Source: Zingiber officinale (lineage: Eukaryota > Streptophyta > Magnoliopsida > Zingiberales > Zingiberaceae). From it: a DNA stretch of 64,000 bases. The stretch is from NCBI RefSeq assembly GCF_018446385.1, contig NC_055990.1, forward strand, positions 29,783,891-29,847,890. Direction: 5' to 3'. The notes under the pieces were generated by a model that had not been told where the DNA came from, ran no database searches, and worked only from the letters and a program-made list of their open reading frames with translations. The translations under genes and the position numbers were made by a program. How positions within the stretch are numbered: the first letter of the stretch is position 1; each line of letters opens with the position of its first letter. Shown one piece after another: positions 47,762 through 58,107 of this stretch.

Positions 47762-48653
47762 TGTTGGCTCAGGTAGGCCGGAGGGAGGGGAGGTGAATTG
47801 GTTGTTTAAGAAAAACCTTCCTCAACTTTTAACTTAGATTAGTAGTGCAAAAAAAAAAACAAAATAAATGAACAACAACAAAAAATGAGGCCAAAAGAAT
47901 TACTTGGTTACAACCGGGGAGGTTATTAATCCAAGGCAAGTAAAGGCATTAAAGATCTCCTTCTTTGAAGGCGGAGAAGACTCTTACACTCATTGGAAGC
48001 ATAGAAAGTAGCTAGGAAATCAATACAGAAGTTGTTACCTATTTCCTAGGTCCAGGGGTCTTTTGATACCCCCTGTAAAATCTTATCCATAGCTTGAAGG
48101 CACCTTCAAGAGATAGAACTTTATCTGCCGAGGATAAAACATTATCCTCGACAACGCTCAAATCTGTCAGATTGAAGGCAGCTTCAATCAAGGTTGAAGG
48201 CACCTTCCATGTAGGTTGAAGGCGCCTTCAACGCTTCCCACTAAAAGGCACGGAGGCACCTTTAACTCTAATAAAGGCACCTCCAGCAGCTCCGCAACTC
48301 CTTTTTAGCTCTTCTGCTGCTCAGATTGCTAGGGTGGTTTCGGCCAATCGGAATAGGGCTCACCCGAACCCATTTTCTGACCTTCTCCTCGAGCAGACTT
48401 CCTCCCCGGCTTCTCGTCCCTTGTACCACCGCATGTGTCATTCTCGTCCGTTGGTGTACTCTTCCGTAACACCTCGTCCCTCGGATGCATCGAGTCTGGC
48501 GGCTCTCTCCCGTGCCATCCTTCTCGCTAGTCACGTCTTCCGCTCGACTTCTTGTATTTCTAAGCTCTTGTACACTTAGACACAAGGGTTAAACACTAAC
48601 AAGACCTAACTTGATTTGGTCGATCACATCAAAACTACCACGGGGTACCAACA
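47762..48653 (-). repeat. 5' LTR of E3
   Basis: It is the outer copy in minus orientation. It shows the same GAAGGCGCCTTC repeats at 48095-48240. A PBS-like site adjoins its inner edge. Confidence 0.92.
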
Positions 48654-48658
48654 CAATT

Positions 48659-49565
48659 GATCAGCCAATCGATTGAATTAGATTTTCTTGTGAGTAAAAG
48701 CTCACGAAATCGATCAGTCTATCGATTGACCCTGCTTGGATCGATCGGGTGATTGGTTCAAGGGCATTTTCCGTGAATAGAACCTCGTGGAAACAATCAG
48801 TGGATCGATTGAAAGGCTCCAATCGATTGAAAGGCTGATTTTAGTTGAAAGGGTCTGATTTTATCTCACTGAGTCATTTTTAGTCATATTAACCATCCTA
48901 AACCCTATGAAATTCTTTTTTGAACATTTAAGAGTAGTGTTCTTGATGAAAATAAAATTTGATTGGTTAAAAAAGACTAAGTTGAAGTTTGGGATGAGAT
49001 TTAGTTTCATTATTGGATTTTAGACCTCAAAGCTTTAAATTTTGGACTTTCTAAAGTTTTAGAAATTCCAAGTCATTATTAGTACAATGATAGAAATTTA
49101 GAGCATGTTTTAAAGGAGAGATACTCCTTAAAGGCATGAAAACAATCTTTAAAACCATGGAAGGTTGTAAAACTTTCATTATGATGAATGCTCAAGGTTG
49201 AGCATTAGAAAACAATGGAAGATTAGATCACTTTATTATTTGAGTGTAAATACTCTAGGATAAGCATTGTGAAGTGGGTTAATACTCAAGGGTGAGCATT
49301 GGAGACAATGAAGGGTATGAGACCTTCATTGTGATGTTGTGAACAACGTATGGATAACTCTTCAGGAAGAGAGTTTTTTATGTGTGTCAAAGGGGGAGAA
49401 TGTAGGGTTTTAGTTAGGCTTTTATTACCTAAAGGGGGAGTTTGCCCTCTAGGAAAGGGAGAGAATGAAGAAAAAACCCTCATTTATACTTTGGCATGAA
49501 AAAGAGATTGAGGCTATGAATTAGCCTAACTTAAACGTATTGTCAAACATCAAAAAGGAGGAGAT
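48659..49565 (+). other. E1 internal 3' segment up to the polypurine tract
   Basis: This is a non-coding continuation of E1. It has CGATCAGCCAATCGATTG-type words at 48660-48850 and purine tracts (AAAGGGGGAG near 49390 and 49432; AAAAAGGAGGAGAT just before 49566). No gene is seen. Confidence 0.65.
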
Positions 49566-49925
49566 TGTTGGTGTAATTTTTCTAGGTCAGGGCTGACTAG
49601 GTTGACTAAGCATGAATTGGTTCAAGCTTGAGTTGTAATGTGCGAGTTTCGATATTTGACAATATATAAAGATTGTTTTGACAATGCTTGGAGATTGCAG
49701 AAGAAATTATCCATTTGGGGAGATTGGTCAATGTTGACCAGTCTAATGTGAAGAAGAGTTAAGTAGGTCCAGGTTGACCGAATACTTGACTGGGAAGTCC
49801 TAATTGGAGGTTGGGTAAGGGAAGTCCAACGGGAATGTTGACAGAAGATGAAAATCTAAGTGGGTCAGTATTTGACTGAACACTTGATGAGAAAGTCCTA
49901 GTAAGTGAAGTCAAGCAGAAGGAAA
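49566..49925 (+). repeat. E1 3' LTR, first piece
   Basis: It starts TGTTGGTGTAATTTTTCTAGG after the purine tract, matching the E1 5' LTR for about 120 bp. It stops where solo LTR X inserted. Confidence 0.85.
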
Positions 49926-50119
49926 TGTTGGTGTAATATTCCCTAGGTCAAAGTTGACCTGGTTGACTGAGCTTGAATTGGGTCAAGCTCGAGTCTTGAT
50001 GTTTGGGTTTCGATGTTTGACAATACATGCAGATAACACATGGAGATTGCAGGTGCGATTGGTCATGTGGGGAGATTGTGAAGGAGAGTCAAGTAGGTCA
50101 AGGTTGACTGGATACTTGA

Positions 50120-50380
50120 CTGGAAAATCCTGGTGAGTGAAGTCAGGTGAAAGTCCTAACTGGGAGGTTAGGCAGACTGGAAATCCTGGTGAGTGAAGCC
50201 AGGTGAAAGTCCTAACTGGGAGGTTAGGCAGACTGGAAATCCTGGTGAGTGAAGCCAGGTGAAAGACCTAGTGAGTGAAGCTAGGCAGTTGGGAAATCCT
50301 GGTGAGTGAAGCCAGGTGAAAGACCTAGTAAGTGAAGCTAGGCAGTAAGGAAAGACCTGGTGAGTGAAGACAGGCAGTTG
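50120..50380 (+). repeat. Tandem repeat of about 56 bp in LTR X
   Basis: Units beginning TGGAAATCCTGGTGAGTGAAG repeat with a period near 56 bp, two close copies and then shorter diverged ones. The same words (GTGAGTGAAGCTAGG) recur at 55922-56100 in the E1 3' LTR. Confidence 0.8.
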
Positions 50381-50762
50381 GGAAGTCCAAGTAGGTCAAA
50401 GAGATTGACCGGATACTTGGCATAGGAAATCCAGATGGGTCAAGGTTGACCAGACATCTGGTGGAAGTCCAAGTGGGTCATGGAGGACCGGACACTTGGC
50501 ACGAGGAGAAAAGTCCAAGTGGGTCAAAGGGATTGACTAGACACTTGGTGAGGGAGTCCTGGCAGGTCAAGGGTGACCGGATGCTAGGCATGATGTACCA
50601 ACAGGTCATGGTTGACCGGATGTTGGTTTAGGGGACTTTGGATTTGGTTTTGGGCAAAAACCTTGAGCTGGATCGATCAGCTGATCGATTGGGTGAGTTC
50701 CCGCAACAAGCCTCCTCCCAATCGATCAGTGGATCGATTGGGAGAAGATCGCAATCGCATAG

Positions 50763-51543
50763 TGATCCGGAGGTAAGAACGGGGGACCCCCTTTCGGGGA
50801 AGTCAACGCCACGTGGAGGTCAAAATACCAGACGTCCGACCGGAGATTGGTAGCCCGGTCGGCTAAACGGGGTCCCAGCTGAACCATAGACGACCCGATG
50901 GTACTAGGGATTCCGACGCTCGGGTTGAACAGAGGCATATGGCCGAGCGGATAGCCCGTTCGGCTGAAGGCATAAAGTAGCATACTGCAAAGTCTCCACA
51001 GAGCACATTGGAATTTCCCAAGTGGACCAGTACATATGACCAGCCGAACGTGAGGTGAGTGCCGGCCGGCCGGACGACCGGCATGGAGTAAGGAGAGAAA
51101 AGGACAAGGAACATCTTCTGACAGCGGGCATGCTCTATGGCCAGGCCATACTCCGAACCTTACGACAGAAGGTTCTGATGTCCCATCAAAGACGTGCTTG
51201 GACTGTAGCAGTATGGTGTCAGGTAAGCTTTCTGACAATCCCTTACTGAGGTATGGGCTGGGGACATGTATTCGCCTCGGCATGTGTGCAGGAGCTCATT
51301 CCCAGCTCTATATAAGGAGTCTCGCACTTCACCGGAGGTACGCGTTTTCGGAGATTGTGAGCCATTTCTTGGTTGTCTGCTTACCTAACTTGAGCGTCGG
51401 AGGGTCGTCGCCGGGAACCCCTTCCCAGCCCGACTTCCTTGTAGGTTCGTCGGAGGTTCGTACGACCGGTCGGAGATCTACGTCAGCAACTCGGAGAGCG
51501 CCACGTGCCCAGCGTCCGTTGATTCAGCTTTCAGACAGGATCA
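50763..51543 (+). repeat. 5' LTR of G2
   Basis: It has a TATA box (CTATATAAGGAG) near 51301. It is almost identical to 54408-55187, so G2 inserted recently compared with its neighbours. The open frames here recur in the other LTR and carry no protein motif. Confidence 0.94.
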
Positions 51544-51546
51544 ATT

Positions 51547-51565
51547 TGGCGCCGTCTGTGGGAAC
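51547..51565 (+). promoter_or_regulatory. G2 primer-binding site
   Basis: TGGCGCCGTCTGTGGGAAC lies three bases after the LTR. The first nine bases match the site used for tRNA-Asp in gypsy elements; the rest differs. Primer identity is therefore tentative. Confidence 0.6.
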
Positions 51566-51588
51566 GCTCCTGCATCCGATCGGAAGAA

Positions 51589-51849
51589 ATGGACGAAGCT
51601 GGACGACCGCATACAGTGACTCTCTCCACGGAGGAACTCGACGCTCTGATCGAGTCAAGGGCAGCTAAGCTTGTGGAACAAAAACAGAAGGCACAAGCCG
51701 AGCGGATTGAGCAGCAAGCGACATCAATATCAGGAGGCCGAGCGGAAGCACCTCAGGCCACGGTTCCGTTTCACCGGGCCCCTTTAGAGTCATCGAAAAG
51801 CTCCACTCGGGTGCTTATTATCTGGAGGATGAAGATGGGTGGCGGCTAG
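51589..51849 (+). pseudogene. G2 gag N-terminal remnant
   Basis: An 86-residue frame starts MDEAGRPHTVTLSTEELDAL and continues IESRAAKLVEQKQKAQAERI, a charged helix like the start of Tat-type gag. It sits where gag should start, 24 bp past the PBS-like site. The remaining gag and all of pol are missing, and the frame ends in unrelated sequence. Confidence 0.6.
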
Positions 51850-52021
51850 ATCGACCAAGGAGCGCGAATCATCTCCAGCCGTACCGAGCTGGGTGAGAGG
51901 TGCGCTGATGTAATTTTATATATGTTTTGGTTGCCTATGTCCTTGTAATGCAGGAAGCAGAAATGATAAAAAGGATGGCAAATAGCTTAGCCGAACGGCA
52001 GTGTCAAAATTAGCCTTAATG

Positions 52022-52671
52022 GTCGTCGAGCTCCGATGTTAAAAATCGAGAGACGAGTCGGCATCTATAAACCCTCCGAGCGGAAGACCGTCGAGCTCCG
52101 ACGTTAAAAATCAAGAGATGAGCCGACGTCTATAAACCCTCCGAGTGGAAGACCGTCGAGCACCGACGTTAAAAATCGAGAGACGAGCCGGCGTCTATAA
52201 ACCCTCCGAGCGGAAGACCGTCGAGCTCTGACGTTAAAAATCGAGAGACAAGCCGGCGTCTATAAACCCTCCGAGCGGAAGACTGTCGAGCTCCGACGTT
52301 AAAAATCGAGAGACGAGCCGACGTCTATAAACCCTCCGAGCGGAAGACCATCGAGCTCCGACGTTAAAAATCGAGAGACGAGCCGGCGTCTATAAACCCT
52401 CCGAGCGGAAGACCGTCTAGCTCCGACGTTAAAAATCGAGAGACGAGCCGGCGTCTATAAACCCTCCGAGCGGAAGATCTTCGAGCTCCGACGTTAAAAA
52501 TCGAGAGACGAGCCGGCGTCTATAAACCCTCCGAGCGGAAGACCATCGAGCTCCGACGTTAAAAATCGAGAGACGAGCCGGCGTCTATAAACCCTCCGAG
52601 CGGAAGACCGTCGAGCTCCAACGTTAAAAATCGAGAGACGAGCCAGCGTCTATAAACCCTCCGAGCGGAAG
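52022..52671. repeat. Tandem array, 10 units of 65 bp
   Basis: The unit contains GTCGAGCTCCGACGTTAAAA, ATCGAGAGACGAGCCGGCGT and CTATAAACCCTCCGAGCGGA in order. Spacing is exactly 65 bp, with only a few substitutions per unit. Each unit carries TATAAA. The array lies between the gag remnant and the antisense frames of G2. Confidence 0.95.
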
Positions 52672-53008
52672 AAGGCGATCAAGAGAACTTGTACTAGCCG
52701 TCAATATCGTTTGACCACCTATGCGTTCCGCTCGGCCCAGTACCCAAAGGTACTTCATCAATATCTAGTGAATAACCTCTTCTGTCGAAGCAGAAAATAT
52801 TCGTCCGAGCGGAAATATTACGCAAAATACTTCATAAAAATATCTTTCGAGCACGAGAGGTGTGATAAGAGGCGAGCGGACAACACACATATTAACTAGC
52901 AAAAGGACAAAACAAGCGAAAGGATAACATATTAAAAAGACTGGCCGAGTGGCCAAATTACAAAAAAGGAGTGTCTTTGGCCGAGCGGCCGAATTACATG
53001 TAAAACTT

Positions 53009-53398
53009 CTACTCTAGGTAATCATAGAGGTCCTTCGGGATATTGTCGAGGAGCGCCACCTGATCTGCGACCGGGATGACGGCGGACTCGGGAAGTTGCC
53101 CCTTGGACTTCAAGTATGTGGCGGTGGCGGCCATGGCAAGGTCAAACGCAGTATACATCCGCTCGCAAACTTTCTCCGAAAATTCGGACGAGCGGATATA
53201 ATTCTGTCTCAGGGCAGCGACCCGGCTCGGCTCGGCCTCTTGGTATTCTTGGAAGGCCAATTGGGACGCGGCGAGGGACTCCTGCAAAGTTTTCAGCTCG
53301 TCTATATGCTTGAGCGCGTCAGCCGAGCGACCCGCTTTCTCGCCATCGAGCTGCTCCATCAGCTCCTTTACTTTCTGCTCTAGGCCCCGAGCCTCCAC
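53009..53398 (-). CDS. G2 antisense ORF, C-terminal coiled-coil part
   Basis: On the minus strand the frame is open upstream of its first in-frame Met (EKKNVEARGLEQKVKELMEQ). It runs as a Glu/Lys/Ala-rich coiled coil (LKTLQESLAASQLAFQEYQE) to LYDYLE and a stop. It is antisense to G2 transcription. It follows the other antisense frame by a few bases in a different phase, so the two look like one protein with an internal deletion or frameshift. No enzymatic motif is visible. The function of such antisense ORF proteins is unknown. Confidence 0.6.
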   Translation of the reverse strand: MEARGLEQKVKELMEQLDGEKAGRSADALKHIDELKTLQESLAASQLAFQEYQEAEPSRVAALRQNYIRSSEFSEKVCERMYTAFDLAMAATATYLKSKGQLPESAVIPVADQVALLDNIPKDLYDYLE

Positions 53399-53414
53399 AT
53401 TCTTTTTCTCCAGG

Positions 53415-53762
53415 TCAGAGGGGAATGTTATGGATTTTAAAGAGGACGACTACACCGCATAAGAGGCGGAAAGTATTGGGGACTAGGCTTCCGAGCGGAA
53501 TGCCGAAAAAGTTGCAAACTTCTACAAAGAAGGGATGAATGGGGAGTCGCAGACCGGCCGTGAACTGGTCGCGGAAAACACAAAATGCTCCGCGCGGCGG
53601 TTTGTGTGGCCGAGCGAAATCTATGGGTAGGATGATTTCAAGGTTAGAGGGGATCTCAAAAGTATTAATCAGAAGGTCGGCGTCACGCCGATCGAAGCAC
53701 GACTCCATGGTAGTGTACCATGGGCCGAGGGTTTGGTCTTGGGATTGAGAAGATTGGGCCAT
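53415..53762 (-). CDS. G2 antisense ORF, N-terminal 'putative gypsy-type transposon' domain
   Basis: The ATG at 53762 begins MAQSSQSQDQTLGPWYTTME. The protein then contains PRGAFCVFRDQFTAGLRLPI and HPFFVEVCNFFGIPLGSLVP, which I recognise as the plant gypsy-type transposon domain (Pfam PF04195 type), ending RLLCGVVVLFKIHNIPL and a TGA. The reading is opposite to the LTRs. A TATA box for this direction lies about 280 bp upstream. The family's function is not established. The stop and phase change next to 53398 suggest that the middle of a longer protein was lost. Confidence 0.68.
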   Translation of the reverse strand: MAQSSQSQDQTLGPWYTTMESCFDRRDADLLINTFEIPSNLEIILPIDFARPHKPPRGAFCVFRDQFTAGLRLPIHPFFVEVCNFFGIPLGSLVPNTFRLLCGVVVLFKIHNIPL

Positions 53763-54037
53763 TGTCCGAGCGGACGAAACCAAAAAAGATGAAAGGCAGA
53801 GGATAAAAGCAGGATGGCAACAAAACAGTATCCCGAGGACGAAAACTTGGGAAAGAAGTGCAAAGAAAATGCTAGAACCAAAGGGAGAAAGAAGGAGAAC
53901 CTTGCAACGAAGAGGAGGATCGAAGAAAGAGCACCGGAGATCGCCGAAACCAGAGGAGTGAGATCACCGGAAAGCTGGGACGCGAGGAGCTAGGGAGGCA
54001 CACAGGTGCAAAAGTGCGGCGAAGGGAGAAAACGGAG

Positions 54038-54047
54038 CTTTTATAGG
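54038..54047 (-). promoter_or_regulatory. TATA box for the antisense ORF of G2
   Basis: The minus strand reads CCTATAAAAG, about 280 bp upstream of the antisense ATG at 53762, with no other ATG-led long frame between. Confidence 0.5.
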
Positions 54048-54407
54048 GCGGAGCCCGAGCGGCCTCCACCGTTGGATCCAGGTCGTGAGGATTTGAGCAC
54101 GAATCGCGCCGTTCATTTCGAACCGCCTCGATCCCATCAGAGCACCACGCCGCCGCCGTACGATGACGGCAGCACCGCCACGTGGCAGCCAGCCACTGGA
54201 GCGCATTTAATGGGTGCGTGCTCGATCTTAATGATAGAGATTGGCGAAAACTTCAAAGAAATGCTGAGTAATGTGGTCGTTGACTGGCGTTTTGGCTACC
54301 CCCTTTATTCCGAGCGGATGGTAGTTGAAGGACGCCGATCGGCTAAACTGATGGTCCAGTCAGTCGGACTAATCGCCTCCTTCGACTAGACTTGAAGGGG
54401 AGGCAAG

Positions 54408-55187
54408 TGATCCGGAGGTAAGAACGGGGGACCCCCTTTCGGGGAAGTCAACGCCACGTGGAGGTCAAAATACCAGACGTCCGACCGGAGATTGGTAGCC
54501 CGGTCGGCTAAACGGGGTCCCAGCTGAACCATAGACGACCCGATGGGACTAGGGATTCCGACGCTCGGGTTGAACAGAGGCATATGGCCGAGCGGATAGC
54601 TCGTTCGGCGAAGGCATAAAGTAGCATACTGCAAAGTCTCCACAGAGCACATTGGAATTTCCCAAGTGGACCAGTACATATGACCGGCCGAACGTGAGGT
54701 GAGTGCCGGCCGGTCGGACGCCCAGCATGGAGTAAGGAGAGAAAAGGACAAGGAACATCTTCTGACAGCGGGCATGCTCTATGGCCAGGCCATACTCCGA
54801 ACCTTACGACAGAAGGTTCTGATGTCCCATCAAAGACGTGCTTGGACTGTAGCAGTATGGTGTCAGGTAAGCTTTCTGACAAGCCCTTACTGAGGTATGG
54901 GTTGGGGACACGTATTCGCCTCGGCATGTGTCCAGGAGCTCCTTCCCAGCTCTATATAAGGAGCCTCGCACTTTACCGGAGGTACGCGTTTTCGGAGATT
55001 GTGAGCCATTTCTTGGTTGTCTGCTTACCTGACTTGAGCGTCGGAGGGGCGTCGCCGGGAACCCCTTCCCGGCCCGACTTCCTTGTAGGTTCGCCGGAGA
55101 TTCGTACGACCGGTCGGAGATCTACGTCAGCAACTCGGAGAGCGCCACGTGCCCAGCGTCCGTTGATTCAGCTTTTGGACAGGATCA
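54408..55187 (+). repeat. 3' LTR of G2
   Basis: It is a near-identical partner of 50763-51543. It is preceded by the purine-rich GAAGGGGAGGCAAG and followed by the CATAG duplication. Confidence 0.94.
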
Positions 55188-55921
55188 CATAGAATGGCTC
55201 TGGATCAATCGACCGATCGATTCAGAGCCTCCAATCGATCGGTCGATCGATTGGGAGTCGCGATTCTGTGTGATAAGCCCTAAATCGATCAGTCGATCGA
55301 TCCAGACAATTTCAGAGAGCACAGAGGCGCTCTGGATCGATCGACTGATCGATCCAAAGCCTCCCCAATCGATTGGGAGCAATCCAATCGATTGGGATTC
55401 GACCGTTGGCGTCGTATTTAGTTGTTGGCGAGTGTTTCTCTCGACAGATCTCTCGGCTTTCATCTCTGATCTTCACAATGATTTCACAGCTCCTCCACAG
55501 ACTTCTCATCGCCAGATCTTGAAGGTTCTTGGAGGCATTTCCAAGTTAAGAGGCGGATCTACAACAAGAAGAAGAAGCTAGGGTTAGGGTTTCTTGTGTA
55601 AACCGTGTAAGCTTTCCCTTATATTTGTCTCTCTTTGTTTCTCATTGTATTGAGAGTATTATAGGGCTTCTCTGCCTTCAGTAGTTATCGTAAAGGAGAG
55701 TTTTCATAGTGGAGGGTGTGTGAGTATGTGGATCCTTGGATTAGTCACCTCTTCTTGAGGTGAATACCAAGTAAATCCCTAGTGTTAGCGTTGAGTGTTG
55801 TTTCTTTATATTTTTCGCTGCATATCATCTCAAGAAACAAGCAACGACGAGCACGAGATCACGCCAAGCTATTCCCCCCCCCCCCCCCCCCTCTAGCTAC
55901 ATTTTTTGTCCCAACAGGAAA

Positions 55922-56836
55922 GTCCTAGTGAGTGAAGCTAGGTAAATGAAAATTTTGGTGAGTGAAGCTAGATGAAAGACCTAGTGAGTGAAGCTAGGTA
56001 AATGGAAATCCTGGTGAGTGAAGCCAAGTGAAAGGCCTAGTGAGTGAAGCTAGACAGTGAGGAAGTCCTAGTGAGTGAAACTAAGCGCGTGGAAATCCAG
56101 GTGGGTCCAAGGTGACTGGGCACCTGGTGTTTGGAAGTCCAAGTGGATCATGGAGGATCGAACACTTGGCACGATACAATAAGTCTAAGTTGGTCAAAGG
56201 ATTGATCGAACACTTGGCACGATACGATAAGTCTAAGTTGGTCAAAGGATTGATCGAATACTTGGCACAAGGAGAAAAGTCCAAGTGGGTCAAAGGATTG
56301 ACCGAACACTTGGTGACGAAGTCCTGGCAGGTCAAGGTTGACCAAATACTAGGCACAGACGAGTCACAATAGGTCACGATTGACCAGATGTTGGGTATGA
56401 GAACCATAGACTTGAGTTAGTCAAGTTAGGGTTGGTCAATCGATCAGTTGATCGATTTAACTAGAGCTCAATCGATCAATCGATCGATTAGAGGTCATTC
56501 GCACAGGAGAGTAGTGTGCTCCCCAATCGATCAGTCGATCGATTGGGCCACTCCAATCGATCGGTCGATTAATTGGGGCTCGGTTTCTTGCAGTGACGCG
56601 AGGAAAAGTTGGAATCCATTGGTCAATTGATTCCAGTGATTTCTGCGAAAGAACAGAAAGCTTCTGGATCGATCAGCTGATCGATCTAGCTACACCCAAT
56701 CGATTGGTCGATCAATTGGGATATAACCATTGCGCAGGATGCAGGTTTTGGATGGCTGGGATCGTTGGGATAAGATATGGCAATCTATTGGGAGCCCTAA
56801 ATTGTGCAAATATAAAGGCGACAACGAGGTTTAAAC
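55922..56836 (+). repeat. E1 3' LTR, second piece
   Basis: It continues the E1 LTR after solo LTR X: GTGAGTGAAGCTAGG repeats, then CGATCGAT palindromes (56430-56720), then TGACGCGAGGAAAAG as in the 5' LTR. It stops at the E4 insertion in GAGGTTTAAAC. Confidence 0.82.
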
Positions 56837-58107
56837 TGTTGGATCGAAAGTGCTAGAGGGCGGGGGTGAATAGCTCGTGGCTTTCACTTTTTTTCAGAAG
56901 ATTAAGAGTAAAACATAGCGGAAATGAAACAAACAAAGCAAACACCAAGTTTTTTACTTGGTTCGGAGCCCGGGGTGACTCCTACTCCAAGGCCCATGTT
57001 AGTTGAGCGTTTACTTTGGACAATCACTATAAGCTCAGAAATTTACAAGTTTGAAATATAAGTAAAGTAGTAATGAAATTATACCGACAACAAAAATAAT
57101 AAGTTTGAAGCTCCTGGTCGTTGGGGTGTTGCTACAACTTTTCTGGATCGTCTTTTGAGCAGCATGGAGAAGTAAGATTGCAATTTCGTTGATCTACAAA
57201 GCTGCTACTCGAGACTGCCTTATAAGGCTCGTGGAGGGCACCTCCAACACCATGGAGGACACCCTCATCCACGTCGAATCCGCAACGTAGATGAGATCCG
57301 ACCAAGTCGTGCCTATCCACCTGGGGGCGCCTCCAATCCCATGGAGGGTGACATCGCGCTAGGTCCAGGGCCCCCTCAAGCTCCATGAGGGTGCCCTCAC
57401 GCCTTGCTACGAGGTTGTCTCTGCATACAACCAGAGACGCCTCCAAGCTCCAAGGAGGGCGCCTCAGATACTGTTCATCCGAGGCAAAGTTGTCCAATTC
57501 GCATCCTGCAAGATACGTTAGTTCACCAAACCAACCATACCCTGCAAAACAACGTTAGCATAATATGGACATGTAAAATAAAATATTTGACAATCATCGG
57601 ACTGTCCGGTTCTGACTTCGGATTCCCGATCGGAAACCCTAGGTCGAACCGACGCCTACTGTTCCCTCACCGGGGAACACGTCCTCACCTACTCTACTCA
57701 GGAAAGTATACATGTTACCAGACCAGTCCTCCAGACCGATTGGTCTTTTGCTCAGCGCCTGAGGCTCCAGGACTTTCTGTTGGACGTCCACTCCACGACT
57801 CGCCCAGTCTTTCACCTGGTCCGCGACACCAGGACTTTCCACCTAGAGTTCCCGACTCTAGGATTTTTTTGGCCGAAGCCCTCGACTTGCCAAGACTTTC
57901 TGCCTAGGGTTACCACCCCTTAGGACCTAAGGTTACCGCTCCCTAGGGTTTTCCACCTGCCTAACTGTAGTTAAGGCTTTTGCCTAAGTACACTTAGGAC
58001 TTTCCTGCAATCTCATTCAAACACATCAGATAACAAGATAACTTAACTTTGAACCCTCTGACATAATCAAAACACAGGTTCGATCGTTGATGCTTCCCGC
58101 ACCAACA
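56837..58107 (-). repeat. 3' LTR of E4
   Basis: It is a partner of 61742-63012, of equal length, with scattered substitutions. It holds imperfect inverted words around GGCGCCTCCAA and CCATGGAGG (57230-57470). Confidence 0.92.

Larger units (their letters stand above)
44898..48653 (-). mobile_element. Copia element E3, gag-only (non-autonomous)
   Basis: The LTRs are 44898-45791 (894 bp) and 47762-48653 (892 bp), beginning TGTTGGTACCCCGTGG on the minus strand. The purine tract is AAAAAGGGGGAGAT next to 45791. The PBS-like TGGTATCAG is at 47751-47759 (then AC instead of AGC). The duplications CAATC/CAATT match in 4 of 5 bases. The internal region is only about 1.97 kb and holds a gag frame but no PR, IN or RT, so mobility would need enzymes from another element. 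Confidence 0.92.
50763..55187 (+). mobile_element. Tat-like Ty3/gypsy derivative G2 (non-autonomous)
   Basis: The LTRs are 50763-51543 (781 bp) and 54408-55187 (780 bp), with TGATCCGGAGG...GACAGGATCA ends and perfect CATAG duplications (50758-50762 and 55188-55192). A PBS-like TGGCGCCGTC follows at 51547, and a purine-rich CTTGAAGGGGAGGCAAG precedes the 3' LTR. The 2.9-kb internal region has a gag N-terminal piece, a 10 x 65-bp array and an antisense coding segment, but no PR, RT or IN. An antisense ORF upstream of the 3' LTR is a known trait of some Tat-lineage elements. Confidence 0.92.
49926..55916 (+). repeat. Solo LTR X (E1-related), interrupted by G2
   Basis: It begins TGTTGGTGTAATATTCCC and ends TTTTGTCCCAACA. 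Perfect duplications GGAAA flank it (49921-49925 and 55917-55921). Without G2 (50763-55187 and one CATAG copy) it is about 1.56 kb. It is related to the E1 LTR but has a different TATA-to-end sequence, a 56-bp tandem repeat and clustered CGATCGAT palindromes. A run of 20 cytosines is at about 55873-55892. Confidence 0.9.

Noticed and set aside
50726-51668. Several overlapping open frames in the G2 5' LTR, repeated at 54386-55192
   Set aside because: GC-rich LTR DNA is open in many frames at once. The frames are duplicated only by LTR identity.
52022-52671. CRISPR-like appearance of the 65-bp repeats
   Set aside because: Units are contiguous without unique spacers and lie inside a plant retrotransposon, so this is an ordinary tandem array.
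57404-57907. 167-codon open frame, with a sister at 62311-62835
   Set aside because: Both sit at the same place in the two E4 LTRs, antisense to the element, and encode no recognisable domain.
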